From Tanytarsus gracilentus (Eukaryota; Arthropoda; Insecta; Diptera; Chironomidae), in NCBI GenBank assembly GCA_038502055.1, contig JAXRKN010000037.1:6108501-6172500 (forward strand): 64,000 nt of DNA. Direction: 5' to 3'. The notes beneath the pieces were generated by a model. The model had not been told where the DNA came from. It saw nothing but the letters and a program-made list of their open reading frames with translations, and did no database searches. Position numbers and translations under genes: made by a program. Position 1 is the stretch's first letter, and the number at the start of each line of letters is the position of its first letter. Below, piece by piece: positions 1 to 13,979 of the stretch.

Positions 1-3000
1 TTTCACCCTGAAAAAACTCTCATCAGGTCGAGATTTTAAAACATTTTTCGGGTATGTTGTAAAGTTTAACGCACACATTAAAAAAGAGAAATCTTGTCAT
101 TAATCCAGTCTCGAAGCTGTAAAAAGATTTTCCCTTCACTCATGATGTCATCAGAAAATCAGTTGACAAAAAAGTCTAAAAGAGATGGAATGGGATTTAA
201 TGTTAATTAATGTATAATCACAAAATTTCTTTCAGCTCATAAAATTTTTCAACACTTGAGCTCAGAGTTAGAAAATTATCGATTTTTCACTCGCTCTCCG
301 GAAAAAAGTTGCAACGAAAAAAGTTTTTCAAGTCTCTTGCGACATTTTCTCGAGATTAAATTAGTTAAAGGATTTTTTTCTGGTTCATTCACCCACTTTT
401 GGAACTGCCATGAATGGTGTTGTTGAATGATGGCTCATTAGACATTTTATGACTCTCAGTAGAAGAATTTTTATTACATTTGCGGAAGACTTCGATGCAC
501 TAAAACCGAAATTCGCAAAGGAATTCACGAGAAAAATTTTCCCATTTGCCGACGGTGATTTGAAAACATTTTTTTCCGAGATTTTCCCTCGTTCTATCTC
601 TTAAGGAATTCTCAATGTTCTATTGTGCGTGAGGGACTCGAGACTCACTTCTAGGGTGGGAGAATTTTTCTTGATTTTTATCAAAAGAAATATTTAACTT
701 CTAAGTAGCTTTTCTGGAGTATTTAAAAATATTTATTTGACCGTTTTCATTATTATCATTATCATTCGTGCAGGGAGGGTGAAAAATAAATAAATAACGG
801 TGAAGTAAATAAATAAAAAATGAATTCTTTGAATTCTTTAATGTGGTGGTTTAAAGCGCATTTTGGATTTTATCAGTTTCATTAAATAATTGAATAATAA
901 TTCTGTATATTAATTAAAAATTTTGTACCTTGATATAAGAGCAAAATTTTAAAATCTCTTAATTAGAAAATCTCACAAAATCCAAAGGTCAAAAAGCCTT
1001 TTTAATTCTCTCTTAATCACCTCAAAAATCTCGCTAACAGTCTTTTTTCTTCTTTTTCACTTTCTCCCTTTACATTCTTTAAATTTTCATTTTTTTCCCA
1101 GCAATATTTAAATAGGAAAAAAAGATAGGATTTGATAATAAAAATTTTGAGGTGGAGGGAGAGGAAAACAGTCGTGCTATTTATTTAGGATGAAGTGAAA
1201 TGTGCGCGGCTTACAAAGCCAATTACGTCGTCATCGATGCTCTCGATATTGATGAGATAGCGGGCATAGGGATTTGCCATTGTTGATATTGATATTCAAA
1301 TAAAAATTCCAAAAGCATTCACCGATGTTGTGTCTTTTTTTGGCGTTGAAATGAGAAGAAAAAATCTTATTGAAATCAGAGTCATTATTTAGCTGCAACA
1401 GGGAAAATATTGTTATGGAAATATTTTTAAATAATGGAACAAAGATGAAATCGAAACACTTCAAAGCTAATTCATAAATTGATTTACTTCGACATTTATG
1501 CGAACGTCTAGAGTGATTAAATTTCCTGCTTCATTAAATAATTTCGCAATATTTTCTTCTCAAGCCTAAACCATCATAAACAATAACAAAATCATCCATC
1601 AAAAAATGCAATTAGCAATAATTAAATAATCGACGTTACATAATTTCCAAATTACTCCTTCACCATGCACCCGCACACACACATCTCTCTATTAATCCAA
1701 TCATTCTATCATCATTCATCAATGTTTGTACGAAAGAGAGGAAAAAATCTCGCGAAATTCATCTGAACAGCTTCAATTAATTTTATTTTGGCAGCAGAAA
1801 AATGATTTGCAAATTTTTTCACCCTCGCATAAAGAATAAAAAATTTTTGTCAATGCATCACACGCAGAAATATTTTTTTTATCCATAAGCGATGGGTGCG
1901 ATAATTTTTTTATTTGAGGGTTAATTCCACCAACAACAACGACAATCGACATTAAATTTTTTCTCCGCTCCTTCATGTGAATATTCAACAAGTGCAATTC
2001 ATTCATTTTTTAATCTTGACATTTTGTCAAATCTCTCTGCCGCATGCTAAATAATGACGCAAATTTTTCACAATCAGATCTCCGAAGTGGCATAGCAACA
2101 ATTTCATAAAAAATGACTCTCAATTATTTTTCCTTTCCTGCTCCTTTGAGATGAGTGCACGACGATGGAATGGGAGGAAGTTCAGAAGGTGCAAAATTTA
2201 CAAACGAGTCTGATTTCTATCAGGTAGCTCACCCAAAACAACTTCCGTTGTTGTCGAGAGATATGTCCGCTGCCCCTTCCCTTTTGACATCATAATAATC
2301 ATAAAAAATTGCTGTTGCTGAACCTCAACTAAGAAGGGTGGCTCGCTCGTTGGTGTTAAATAATGTTAATATTGAAATATCAAATCGTGGGTCAGTGAAG
2401 GTGATTTGGATAAGTGGAATCATTGAACTGTTGATCATTTTTTAATTTAAAAGCTATTAGGAAATTTTGATTGTGAAAATTGCTGACAATTTGAAAAAGT
2501 TGATTCAAAAATTTACATAAATTTAAAATAATTCGCTTTAATTTTTTTTGAATTCTTAAAGTATTTTTTGGTTTGAAATTTCAACAATTTCTTTATATCT
2601 CTCTTTAAACTCTTCATCCTCTACCTTTTTATCCACAAGTTCCTCAAAGTGAAATAAATTGTTGCTTGTTTATCTGCTACGTGAAATGACTTTAAGAGAC
2701 GACTTCCAACAAAAGCAATAACAGTCGACAAGACTAAAAAGCATCTGAAGAACACTTGCTGAATTTTTGTCATGTTTTTGTTTTTTTTCATGCCGAACGG
2801 CAAAAAATGTTAAAAATTCTCTTTTTATTTCAGGAGCCGAGGAGAGAAAAAAATTAACAACGTTGACCATCAAATAAATCGTGTTGAATGAGCCTTTTAG
2901 CTTAGACATTGAGAAGCGAGCAAAAAAGGGGTGAAAAAAGAGTTGGAATGAAAAATGAGAGAGAAAAAATCATGGAAATTTATTAGAAATTTAAATATTT

Positions 3001-6000
3001 TTATGGGGTTAACTTTTTTTATCCATCCACGGAGCTCAGATTGCAAAGTCAAAGATTAAATAGAAAGGAATTTTTCTTAGAGCGGCATAATGAATTGTTT
3101 AATTTGTAATTTAGAAATTTCTTCTTCCTTTGGATGAGATTTTTTAAATTGGACTGCGATAATCTCGGAAGAGGGTGAGAAAGGACGAGCTATGATTTAA
3201 TTAACGATGATATTAAAAAAACACGCTGAAAAATGTTTCTCGTTGAATTTTCTCAACGTAATAAATTTTTAAAAATTATTCAATTATTTTTAGTATATCA
3301 TTGTCATGTCTCTTTAGTGCAACTTCACACCCTTACTTTCCTTCATCCATTTCATTCCTCAAAATCAAATTGACACGTTGTTGTTTCTTTCTCACTTCAT
3401 TCAAAATTCATGTAAATTCATTTCATTTTGGGACTTGTGATGTTTCCTTCTCTCACATCTCATTCCCATTCAGTGACAATGGTCAGATTAGATCAAATGC
3501 CTTTTTCACTTTAATGCACATTAAAATGACACATAAAAAAGTGTGAGGGATGAAAAAGATGTCCAAAAATGTACATTATTTATAGATTCAATAATATCGA
3601 GCACATAAGTGAGACAAAATGGCCAATCAATTGGAATAAGACGTTCAGGAATTCCGGATAAGTCACTTTATTGTGTGCGAGAAATGTCGGGGAATTAATT
3701 TAAGCTTCAATAAATTTTGTGGATATTCATTGTATGATTTATTTAGACCGTTTCATTGTGAAAGGGATGTGGAGACTGTGGTCAAGGCTTAGACTAGTTA
3801 TTTTTGAGTATTGCTGTCATAAAATGTGAAATCGCCTTACTTTCAGCGTAAAATGATAAGTCAGTAAAATTTATCGTTTCTATTTAAATTTAATAAACTT
3901 TTTCTTCCGTCTAATCCTCACCACATTGTCACCGTCTGCTTTCCACTTCTCTTAATCCTCTTTTAAAAATGAAATACACAAAAAAATCACAGCAGTGCGT
4001 TTGAAGGTGAATTAAAAAATTTCCTCGCATAAGATTTATTTTCACATGCGGAGAGAGAAAAGAAACTTTGGCAATATATTTAATTCAATTCTCGACTCTG
4101 CTCTGCTGTCCTTTTGACATTCAATACGACTTTCTACGCTCGTTAGAGTCGACCTTAAAGAGTCTCCATTCGTCTCATGCTGGAAAAAAAGGAATTTAAT
4201 CACCAAAAAAATATATAAGAAGAAAAAACTTTGAGATTTTTTTTTATATTCGCAACGGATGGCTGATAAAGTTTGTCATTAAACTCCTCTATTTCATTCT
4301 TATTGTACTCTCTATGTAGTCAACATCATCGATGTAGAACACATTTTGATCAATAAAAAAAGAAAGAGAGAAGACTAAATGAGAATAACAATGGGGTCAT
4401 GATGTGACAGGGCAAGAGACAGTTGCGAAATTTCTCCTTATGAAGCTAATTGATGATTTATGTTTAAAAATGATGATTTAAGAAAACTGTTTTAATTTCA
4501 TAAAACTATAAAAAGTTTCGCAGTTTTAATTTCATATTTTCACACTATTAAAAATCAATTGAACCCCTTCTAAATTTAGCATCGCATCCCTTGGAATAAT
4601 GCGTAGTCATTCGACAGAATCATCGAGGAAGAAATATTGAAACATCTTCAGTTGCGAGTGGATATGGATGGATGGAGGTCCGCATTGAATGTGCGGGCAA
4701 TAGACACAGAAAAAAACGGGGTTGAGGCGAGTCAAAAACTTATCGGAATAAGAGCGTGAGCAATAAAGCAATAAAAATCGACAATAAGATAGCAAGGAGT
4801 GGAGTAGGAAGAAGAAATAGATTATAGCCGATGTCGTTTGATTGTTTATTCTCTCCTTACACAGAGAGATCAGATTATTTATCTTCTCCGGCATGGAAGG
4901 GACAAATTTTTATGGATTTTTATTGAACAGTTTATATTCGAATCATATCCACTCCAGCTCTTTTTTATTCATCGCTTACATGACTAATACGCATCCCATA
5001 AATCGACGATGAGAACATCGTGCCGAGCATTGGTGAGTTGGAGGGAGAAGAAAAATAATTTTTATCTCCTTTGAAGATATTCAGTAGTCAGTGCATGTTT
5101 CTTGCATGTGTATCTCTTCATCTCCACCTCCTTGTTTTCTTCTTGCTATGCAAAATGTTACAATAGATTATCAATGTTGAGTTGTGGAGAGAAAAAGAAG
5201 TAATAAAAGTGTGGACTTTAGAATGAGAATTGAAGAGTTTGAATTTTATGCATTTCTTCTTCTTTTTAAAAGATCCATATGGCATTTTGTATGATCGTGA
5301 GATATATAGTTTTAAACTTCACATGCGGATGCGTACATTCAAAATTCTTAAAGCAAAAATTTCTTGCTTATTTTCATTCTTTTTTGATTTGGTCTTAAAG
5401 TGATCAAATTGAAGTAAAAAACTTTTTGAATTTTAATTAGATTTTGATTTTATTTATTTACATTTCACTTCGTTACATTTTGATTTCGTAGTTACATAAA
5501 TCAATCTTATAAAAACCTGAAAAAATCACATTTTAATCCTAAGATCCACCTCCCAAGAAAAAGACAAGAAATATATTTTTTATTATTCCTTTATTCTCCC
5601 ATGTATGATGATGTTATTCTCCCATTCATTTCAACACCCTCCACTTTACGACGAAAGCACTGTTGTTACAACAATTCGACGACGTCTCTCGTAACGAGAC
5701 GAAAATATGAAAGGAGAATTTCATAGATATTAACAACGATGCACTCGCACTACACAATGGAGAGCATTTGAAGATTTTCCCGGCAACTCATAAAAGTCAT
5801 TCTGATCTCATCGCACGGCACCGAATGGCAATTTATAATAATTTGCTATGGAATGAAAAGGAAAATAAAAATAATTGTTTCATCTTAGAAGACTGTGGAG
5901 AGGAAAAGAAAAAGTTATGAGTTAGCAACATCTCGATGAGAGAAAAATATGCAACAACATTCGTGATCGTCATAATTGCAGTCATTTACTGCGACACATT

Positions 6001-9000
6001 AAGAGAGCAGAAAGATGAATTTTTGTTTTATTTCAAGATTAATTGGCGAAAATGTGACGCAAAATTATAATGATTAATAATTAAGAAAAATATGTGAAAA
6101 AATATTCAACCAATTTTCTTGTCACTTGAACATTTCAGTAAAATTTTCACATTCGTCAGTATCGGAAAAGTGTCATTTTAAATTTTTTGTTCTCTGACAG
6201 CTCGAGGACAAAAAATTCACAATAATAATAATAAAATTTTATACCACACTCAAAATACCTTCACACAAAAAGTCCTCTGGATGATGATGAAAAATCTTTT
6301 GTGTTCTATCGCTCACCCTTTTCGATTAATGGTATTGAATTCGGGCATGAAGAGCATGAATATTTGATGAATAAAATGAGTTTCCAGCAGCCAAGAAAAT
6401 ATTTCAAAATTATGGAAATTTGATAAAATAAAATTTGTGTTTACATATGAGGGTCATTTTTTCCTTCTTTCTCCTTTCCTGTTCTTTAAAATCAATTTTT
6501 TTTCTGTTATTTGCTTCTCTCACAACAGTCAAGCAGTAACATTCGTTCGGATATTCCGACAATGTGCATAAAATAACTATTGTTCGAAATTTGTTTCGAC
6601 ATTTGGCCATACATAATAAATTTTCAATCGAGGCGCAGCGATTTGAGGTTTGTAAGATGTTGAAAAAAATTAACGGATTTTTTAGTTTCAAAAATTAACG
6701 TTTTTTTAATTCAAATTTTACTTTCTATTGATTTTTTTAAATTTTTAACAGCCACATTTTTAATAATTTAAAATACTCGATTGACAGCCCTCGGAGTCGC
6801 CACTGCTGGCAATTTTTTACTGTATTATGGATGAATATATTATTTGGTGGTGCCACATACACTCACGCTTTTATATATCAAGAGAAATAAATTTAATGGG
6901 AACAAAATTGGTAAAATTTTTCAATCTCGAAAGAATAAAAAGTTCGCAAATTGTTAGGAGTGAAAATAAAAAGTCCGACGGCAAAAAAAATCATTTTTTC
7001 CTCATTCGCCTCTCCATATTTCCTGTTTACTGTGTGTGGGAGATTTTTTTGCGTTAGACCATCGCAAATATTTTCATATTCTCTCCAACTCACACGCACC
7101 CGGTCAAATATCGAATTCAATTATTTTATTTCTTCTTCCTTCCACTTAATGAAATTTTCTTCCTCCTCGGACTTCTTGAGAATAAAATCATATAAGAGGA
7201 TTTTTACTTGCCATCTTGCATACCAAATGACATTTGTTTGTCTATGACGAATTTTTTTCAAGAATTTCAAAAGAAGAAAACTTTTTCTCAAACTTTTTTT
7301 CTTTGAAGAATTTTTTAATGACATCACAAATCGCATTTAAATAATTAAAAAAGCATCATTGAATGGTCATTGGAAACTTTTTATTTGTAGACAATTTAAA
7401 TGTGAAACCAACTGTTGATGCAATAATAAAATTCATTTAAATTTGATAGTTTTTGATCCTTGAATTATAAATGTTTTGGTTTAAAACAATTTAATTGCTG
7501 AAATTTACTAATTTTAAGTCATCGAATAAAAGTTTCACAAAATACTTCAGTAGCGATCACTTGGTCTAAATCTTAAATTTGATCATGTTGGTATAATTAT
7601 TTTTAAAAAAAAATTTTAATTTCAAAATTCTTTAATTTTTTTTATCCTAACTCACTCTCCAAACTTCTCAAATCTCAATATTGTTTAATGAAATAAAAAT
7701 AAAATTGTCATCTTACGACAGGCATTAAGAAAACGTGATCAAAATTTTTAGCTACAACCACCTGAAAAATTTCACCACATAAACCTGACGAAAAAATGTT
7801 CGACTTTAAAGAGCGAGTACAAGAAGAAAATTTAAATTTTTCGTTTCCTCTCCAACCGCCGTTTTCGTCTCCCCGCTTAAAAATGGAAATAATCAGTTAA
7901 GGAAGAAAAATGAAAATTTTTTCATGGTTAAAAAATTACTACTTTAATAATAATTTCTGAATATCTTTCTTTCCCCAAATGTAATATTCCATCATCTAGA
8001 ACCAACCAAACCACTCACTAGAGACTTTGGAGAGAGTAAAAATTTAACTTAATTTGAATATTCCTCAAGATAATTTTATTTACCCCGTTCACCGAAATAT
8101 TTTGTGTGTGTGTGTGCATGTTGAATGCCTTGTTGGAAAATAATAATAAATTATAAAAGCCGTACTAGTGCTATCACGACGACTGCGAGATGTCTTTAAG
8201 CATTTTCATATTTTCCACTCTCTCGCTCGCTTTTGCATGCACACATTCGGTGCGTTCTTTCTTAAGGTGAGCAAGGGATGAAAATTTTTAATATATATGA
8301 ATTTTTAAACTCAAAGTTTTTTAAAAATGTTTTTCTGTAAATTTTTAAATTAATTTCCCTTGATTATCCTTTTTAACTCTTTTCCTCACTCTCTCCCACC
8401 TCCGGCACTCATTTACAATCATTTCGCCCTGTAATCTTCATCAAACCACACTACACATACACTGCTCAGCACCATGCTACACATCGACGAAAATATTTTC
8501 TATAAAGATTTAAAATTTTAAAATGTAAGAAGAAGATTTTGCTCCATGAATATAAGGGTTAAGCGCTAAGCATTTATTTTGCATTTATTTGAAGATAATT
8601 TATTCAATTTTATTATAAGGCAAAAAGAGAGAAATTTTCACGAGTGAGAGAAGACGATGGCAGTAGTAGCACAAGGCATTATTGCCCATTAAAATCTCTA
8701 GCTAAAGTTATTACCCCATGAAAAGTAGTTGGTGTGTGGAAGTCGTTAGTGTTGTGGGTTGAATCTCACCATTTTCTTAATATTTTTTGGATGGATAATG
8801 ACGATGAATGGTTATACATGCCATGGCTAATGCTACTAGTTTTCCTCCACACTATAACTGCTAATTTTCTAGACAATAAGAGGAGAAAAGGAAAATTTTA
8901 CAGTTTTCAGCACATATGTGTGTGCAGACGGTAAAAGAATTGAGGAAAATCTCTTGAGGGGATTTTAGATGTAAATTTCACGTAACTAGAGCAGTCATAA

Positions 9001-12000
9001 AGCAATTTAAGGTGGTGGTGGAGGTTGTCTGAGGGTGACCCGAAATGTGTAAGAGCATTTTTATGTATTTGCCCAGTCAGTAAAAAGGGTCAAAAATGTT
9101 TTCGGTGTGTCTGGGTTACTTTTTAATTCCATCAAAGAATTTTTTTAAGAAGCTGCAAAAAATAAAATTCAACGATCAAGAAATATTTTTTTCTGGGAGT
9201 AAAAAAAATAAAATTCCATCAACCAAAAGAATCCATCATGGCCAGTTAATTCGAGTGTCATTGTATCATTTAGTGAGTAACAATAACTGATGGTTTTTCT
9301 CAACATTATTCATTTGGTCACCCTCTAATTACTGGTTACTATCCACTCATCATCATCATTGTCCTCTGCAAGTCACAATCGATCAATAAACTATTGTTCT
9401 GACTCTCTCAAGAAATGCTCTTGAGCAAACAAAGATGAAAAATTGTCTCATTTGAGGATGATTAAAACGAACGAGGAAAATTCAACTTTTTCTTCTCTTT
9501 CACTCTCATTTTGTCATCAATTAATTAAGGAAAAAATTAGAAAGGAAATGAGTGCTGGAGATGACTGTCTTGAAGATGTCAAGAGGGATTTCGCAAAATC
9601 AATTTTTATTAAATTCTTTCTCGTTATCGGCTTAGTTTTTTTTGAGGAGGCACTTGAATATTTTATTAATGAAGTGGTTGATTAATTTTCTAGGAATTTT
9701 TGAAACCGAATTTGAAATTAAAAATTCAAATTTAAGTTTCGAATTCTAAAAAAAATCAATATCCTATTTTATCCACCAGCTTCCGAAATGTTTTTCTCAC
9801 CCATAAATATCTTCTTTGGTCATTAAGATGTTATCTGTTAAAAGTCGCCATAAGTAGCTTAGTGCCCGAGTGCATTTTCTCATAGGGTCGTCGAGAGTGA
9901 TATCAATATTGAAATGTCCATTAAATCAATCCTCAATTTCTCAATAAAGTAGTTCAAGTGCTCCCGAAAAAAAACCCACTGAAGTGTTTAATCTGCTCTC
10001 GAAAAAAAAGATATGATGAGAAATTCTTGGCATAAAATCTACATACATGAGCATGCATACATCAACCATGGCAATCAATAATCTCCTCCTAAGTACCTTT
10101 CCCGAATATTTGTTTTTATTTTTCTTATACCACATGGCACTGCCTCCACTTGCTGCCACTTCATATCTCTCACAATATTTCATTCGACGAGTAAAATATT
10201 TTAATGCATGCATGCGGGTTGTAAATGTGTGACGTTGTGGATGGAGGAAGATCTACGAGGATGGATGGATGGATTAGCTTTTTATGCTTACAAAACATTT
10301 GTAACTGCTGTGTTGATAAGAAAATTTTTCGTGATTGATTGCCGTGTGTGAGGTTTATTTGCATTTTTTAAGGGAGAATTTTAAAATATTGAAAGTTGAA
10401 CAAATGTGTAATGTGATTTTATAGGGGTTTGGTGGTTGAAGATAAAACTGTTTTTATTATGATTTGATCGATTGAGAGAAAATTTTAAAGTTGGTCGCGA
10501 AATCTTAAAAAATCTTCTTAAAGTTTCTCATGTCACCGCCACACATTGCAGTTCCATTTATCAAGTGATTCAGATGTCGCATAAACCTCGCATTAACCTC
10601 CCATCAGATATCAAAAAATCATCATCAACCCTGCGAAATCATAACAATAAGCACATTTTCACCTAAGCTGACTTTATGCAGATTTTGTTTATGTTCGCAG
10701 CTCTCAGTGCTCGTTCGCATATTTTATCGTGTAGCAAATGTAAAGTGTAAATTTTAGAATTCCATCAGACGCAATAATAATCAGCGGAGAAAGGTTGAAA
10801 ACATATTTTATATAGAAAAATGTATACCTTTGCAGTCGTAAGAAGTACGACGGGATTTTGGATTTACTTTTAAATCTGAAAATGGTAAAAAAGGGAGTGA
10901 ATATCACCATGTGGCACTTGGAAAATAGAAAATAAATTATTTCAACTCCCACTCCACATGCCGTATCGACATGCGACAAATAAAAATGATTAACAATTTA
11001 CGATTTTTTTCAGGATTAATTTCTTCTTCTTCCTGCTAAATCATAAATTTGACGCATATTAAAACATTATGTGAATAAATATGTGTGTCATGTTTGGTTA
11101 ATTTCAAAATTTTATGACATCACGCGACATTTGTCTCTAATTTGAGATCATTTGTGAACATCAGGCAAACGGTGTGTTTAGCGAGGAAGGGAAATTTTGA
11201 CAAGCGTGTGTGAGAAGGAAAATTTGCTTCAATTATTAAGGTAATTTTGGAAAATTGTTCGGAAATGAAAAATATTTTTTGTGTGGTTTGAGTGGGGATC
11301 AAAAAATTATTTCATAAAGTTTAATTTTTATTCTAACAAGCATTTTCTTGCATTGAAAAATTAATAACTCAGAATTTAATTAAACTATTTTCATGTCTCA
11401 ATAATCCAAATTTACACTCCAATGTTCCTTTAATCACTTCACAAAATCTCTTATGCTAAACTCTCGCCTTTTATACTTCCGCACCTTTGACTATCCTTCC
11501 AGCTGACTAAATTAATATGAAAAATCCTCTTAAAAAATAATTAGAAAAAACTCAAATTTTTGAACATGTTCTCATGCTCACTCTTTTCTGTTCCTCAGAC
11601 AACAAAGAAATTTTTGTTGTTTTCTAACTGAAGAAATTTTTGTCAATATTTTCTTTACTAGCGCATGCGGAGCAAAATTTTCGTATGAGTCTAAAAGAAC
11701 TTGTTTACCCACATGGTCTTTATTTGTTGCTGTGAAAGCAGCGGTGTGCGAGGAGTGAATTTTAAAAAAATGTTTTTTAATTATTCAGAAAATCTAAAAA
11801 GCAAATTAATTAATTTCAATATTTTCATTCTAAAAATATTAAACTTCAATAATTACAAATTTTAAAAATTTTACTCACTGGGATATCGAAAAGGATATTT
11901 GAAATTTCATCAATGGCGCTTGTTTAAAAAATTTTGTAACGAATTAGTGTCTTGGGAAAAAGGATCGTGCATGAGATGATTTTTTTAGAAATTTTCGAAG

Positions 12001-13979
12001 CCGTTGATTGATGAGCATAAGTTAGTTATTTACTCGTCAATAAGTCAAAAGCTATCTTTGAAGAATAATAAAAAAAATAAATGAGGATCAATTAAAATTT
12101 GAAAAAGCAATTAATAAGTTAATTTTGATCTTTGACATGCATTCAATATATCTTTTTAAGCAAATTATTTCAACTTTTATATGATTGAAAATTTCGTTCA
12201 AAATTTAAATAATCTGAAAATTCCTGGATCAACTCTGATAACATAGCACTGAAAATTGAATTTTAAAAAAATTGAGTTTTATAATGTTCGAATAAATAAA
12301 AACATTTTATTAATTTTTATTAACCACCACTGAATGAAGCATGTCAACATGACAATTCGTCATCACACAATTGCAATTATTTAACCATCAAATTATTGAA
12401 ATATCTGAAAAATATTTAAGCACATTAAAAAATCTTGTTACTCAATCATTTCATGATAGGCATTTTAAATCCAATTTTTATTCTTCAAATGATTGATGGT
12501 TCAGATTAAATAAAAAATTCAATTCTGTTTTTATGACACAATAAGCACTAAGAACATTCTTAAAAAGAAGGCAACAAGTTTCAATATCAAAACTTTTTGG
12601 GTGAAATTGAAACTTCTATGCTAAAAAAAATTTAAACATAAAACTTCTTGAAATAAACCCCAAAATTATTTATTCAAGCTCGTGCATCGAGTTAACATAT
12701 GCTCATTAAAAATTTAACGCTCGAGAATTTGAAGTAAAAATTGAATTTTTATTTTTGTCAATAAGAATTTTATTATTTTAAAAAATGTTGTATGTTTACT
12801 TTTCTTGCTTCAAGCACAAAATAGACAAAGTAACCCACTCGAGTTGAGATTTTAGATGAAAGAAGAGCATCTTAAGAAATTAAAGCGTTTCGCTTGCAGG
12901 ATGATGAAAAATCTCCTTTGTTACATTAATCCTCGTAAAATTCTTGACAGAGGTAAAAGCAAACGAGTTCCTGTTGCCGACTGCTACACAGCTTTTTCCT
13001 TTATTCCATTGTACGAAATTTAAACCTTCTCTTTTCCTGTAGGTGACCTTGACCTATTTTGTTCTCTTCTCGAATAGCTTCAAATAATTTACAAATTAAT
13101 TTGTCACAAATTCTAGAAAGCATTTCATCATAAAAATTCAGTGACATATTTTTAAAAGCTTCTGAGTAATTTTCTAATTAATTAAAATTAACTGGCGCGA
13201 AAATGCTGCCAAACAAACTGGAAAATTAAAAGTAAACCCGAAAAGTGCATTTTTCGAACTTCCTTCAATGCGCATGCCACAATTTTGCTCCCCACTTTTT
13301 TCCACAATTCCGAATTCAACAGGTCGACAGTTTTTATGAGCATTACTCGAGTTACTACACACGTGAAGTAAAACATCTGGGATACTGAAATTGTATAAAT
13401 AGCAATTCGGTATAATCTGTTGCGCTTTAAAGAGTCATCATCAAAAAAAGTTTATTATTTCTCCCTTTTTTCCTTCAATTTGATTGTCGTCGGGTGGCAA
13501 GAATTTTATTTTATTGGTGGGCGAAATCTTTATCTCATACCAAGGTACTGGATATTTATTTTTATTTAAAAAAAAATAATAAAAGAAAAACAAAAAATAG
13601 TCTTTAATCACTTTGATGGAATATCTTCATGTAGATGGATCAAATTATGCTCTTTTCTTCTCTTTCATCGTTTAACGACGTTTGATGAGGGCATAGAAAA
13701 AAATGTGAAGGTACACTTGAGCTTTGAAATTGACTTTGACTCTCTCTAAAAAGGACGACTTGTTGTTGATTGCATAAATATATACAGGCCGAGAATTTTT
13801 TTGTTTAAGGGTAAACATGCGTCGAGTTTAAAACAATTTATTGCTCAATTAAAATGATAATTAGATTTTCAAATAATTAATTATTTAAATAGAAAATTTT
13901 TGAACTTTAATTTTTTTTATATAATTTTTAAATTTTTCGAAAGTCGGTCAACCATGAAGGGCATACGTAAATTTTGAAC
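1..13979. other. long non-coding AT-rich region
   Basis: I see no exon with coding character, no splice-phase-consistent chain and no complete tRNA fold in this stretch. Open frames here are short, low-complexity (K, N, F, I, S rich) and isolated. A (TG)n run of about 14 nt lies near 8103. The region could be intergenic, or part of a very long intron of a gene whose exons lie to the left; the sequence does not decide this. Confidence 0.6.
13972..13979. repeat. left copy of 8-bp target-site duplication
   Basis: TTTTGAAC occurs here directly before the foldback element and again at 15530-15537 directly after it. An 8-bp direct repeat at both edges is what hAT-type (and P-type) transposition leaves. 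In AT-rich DNA a chance match is possible, but this one falls exactly at both ends of the inverted repeat. Confidence 0.6.
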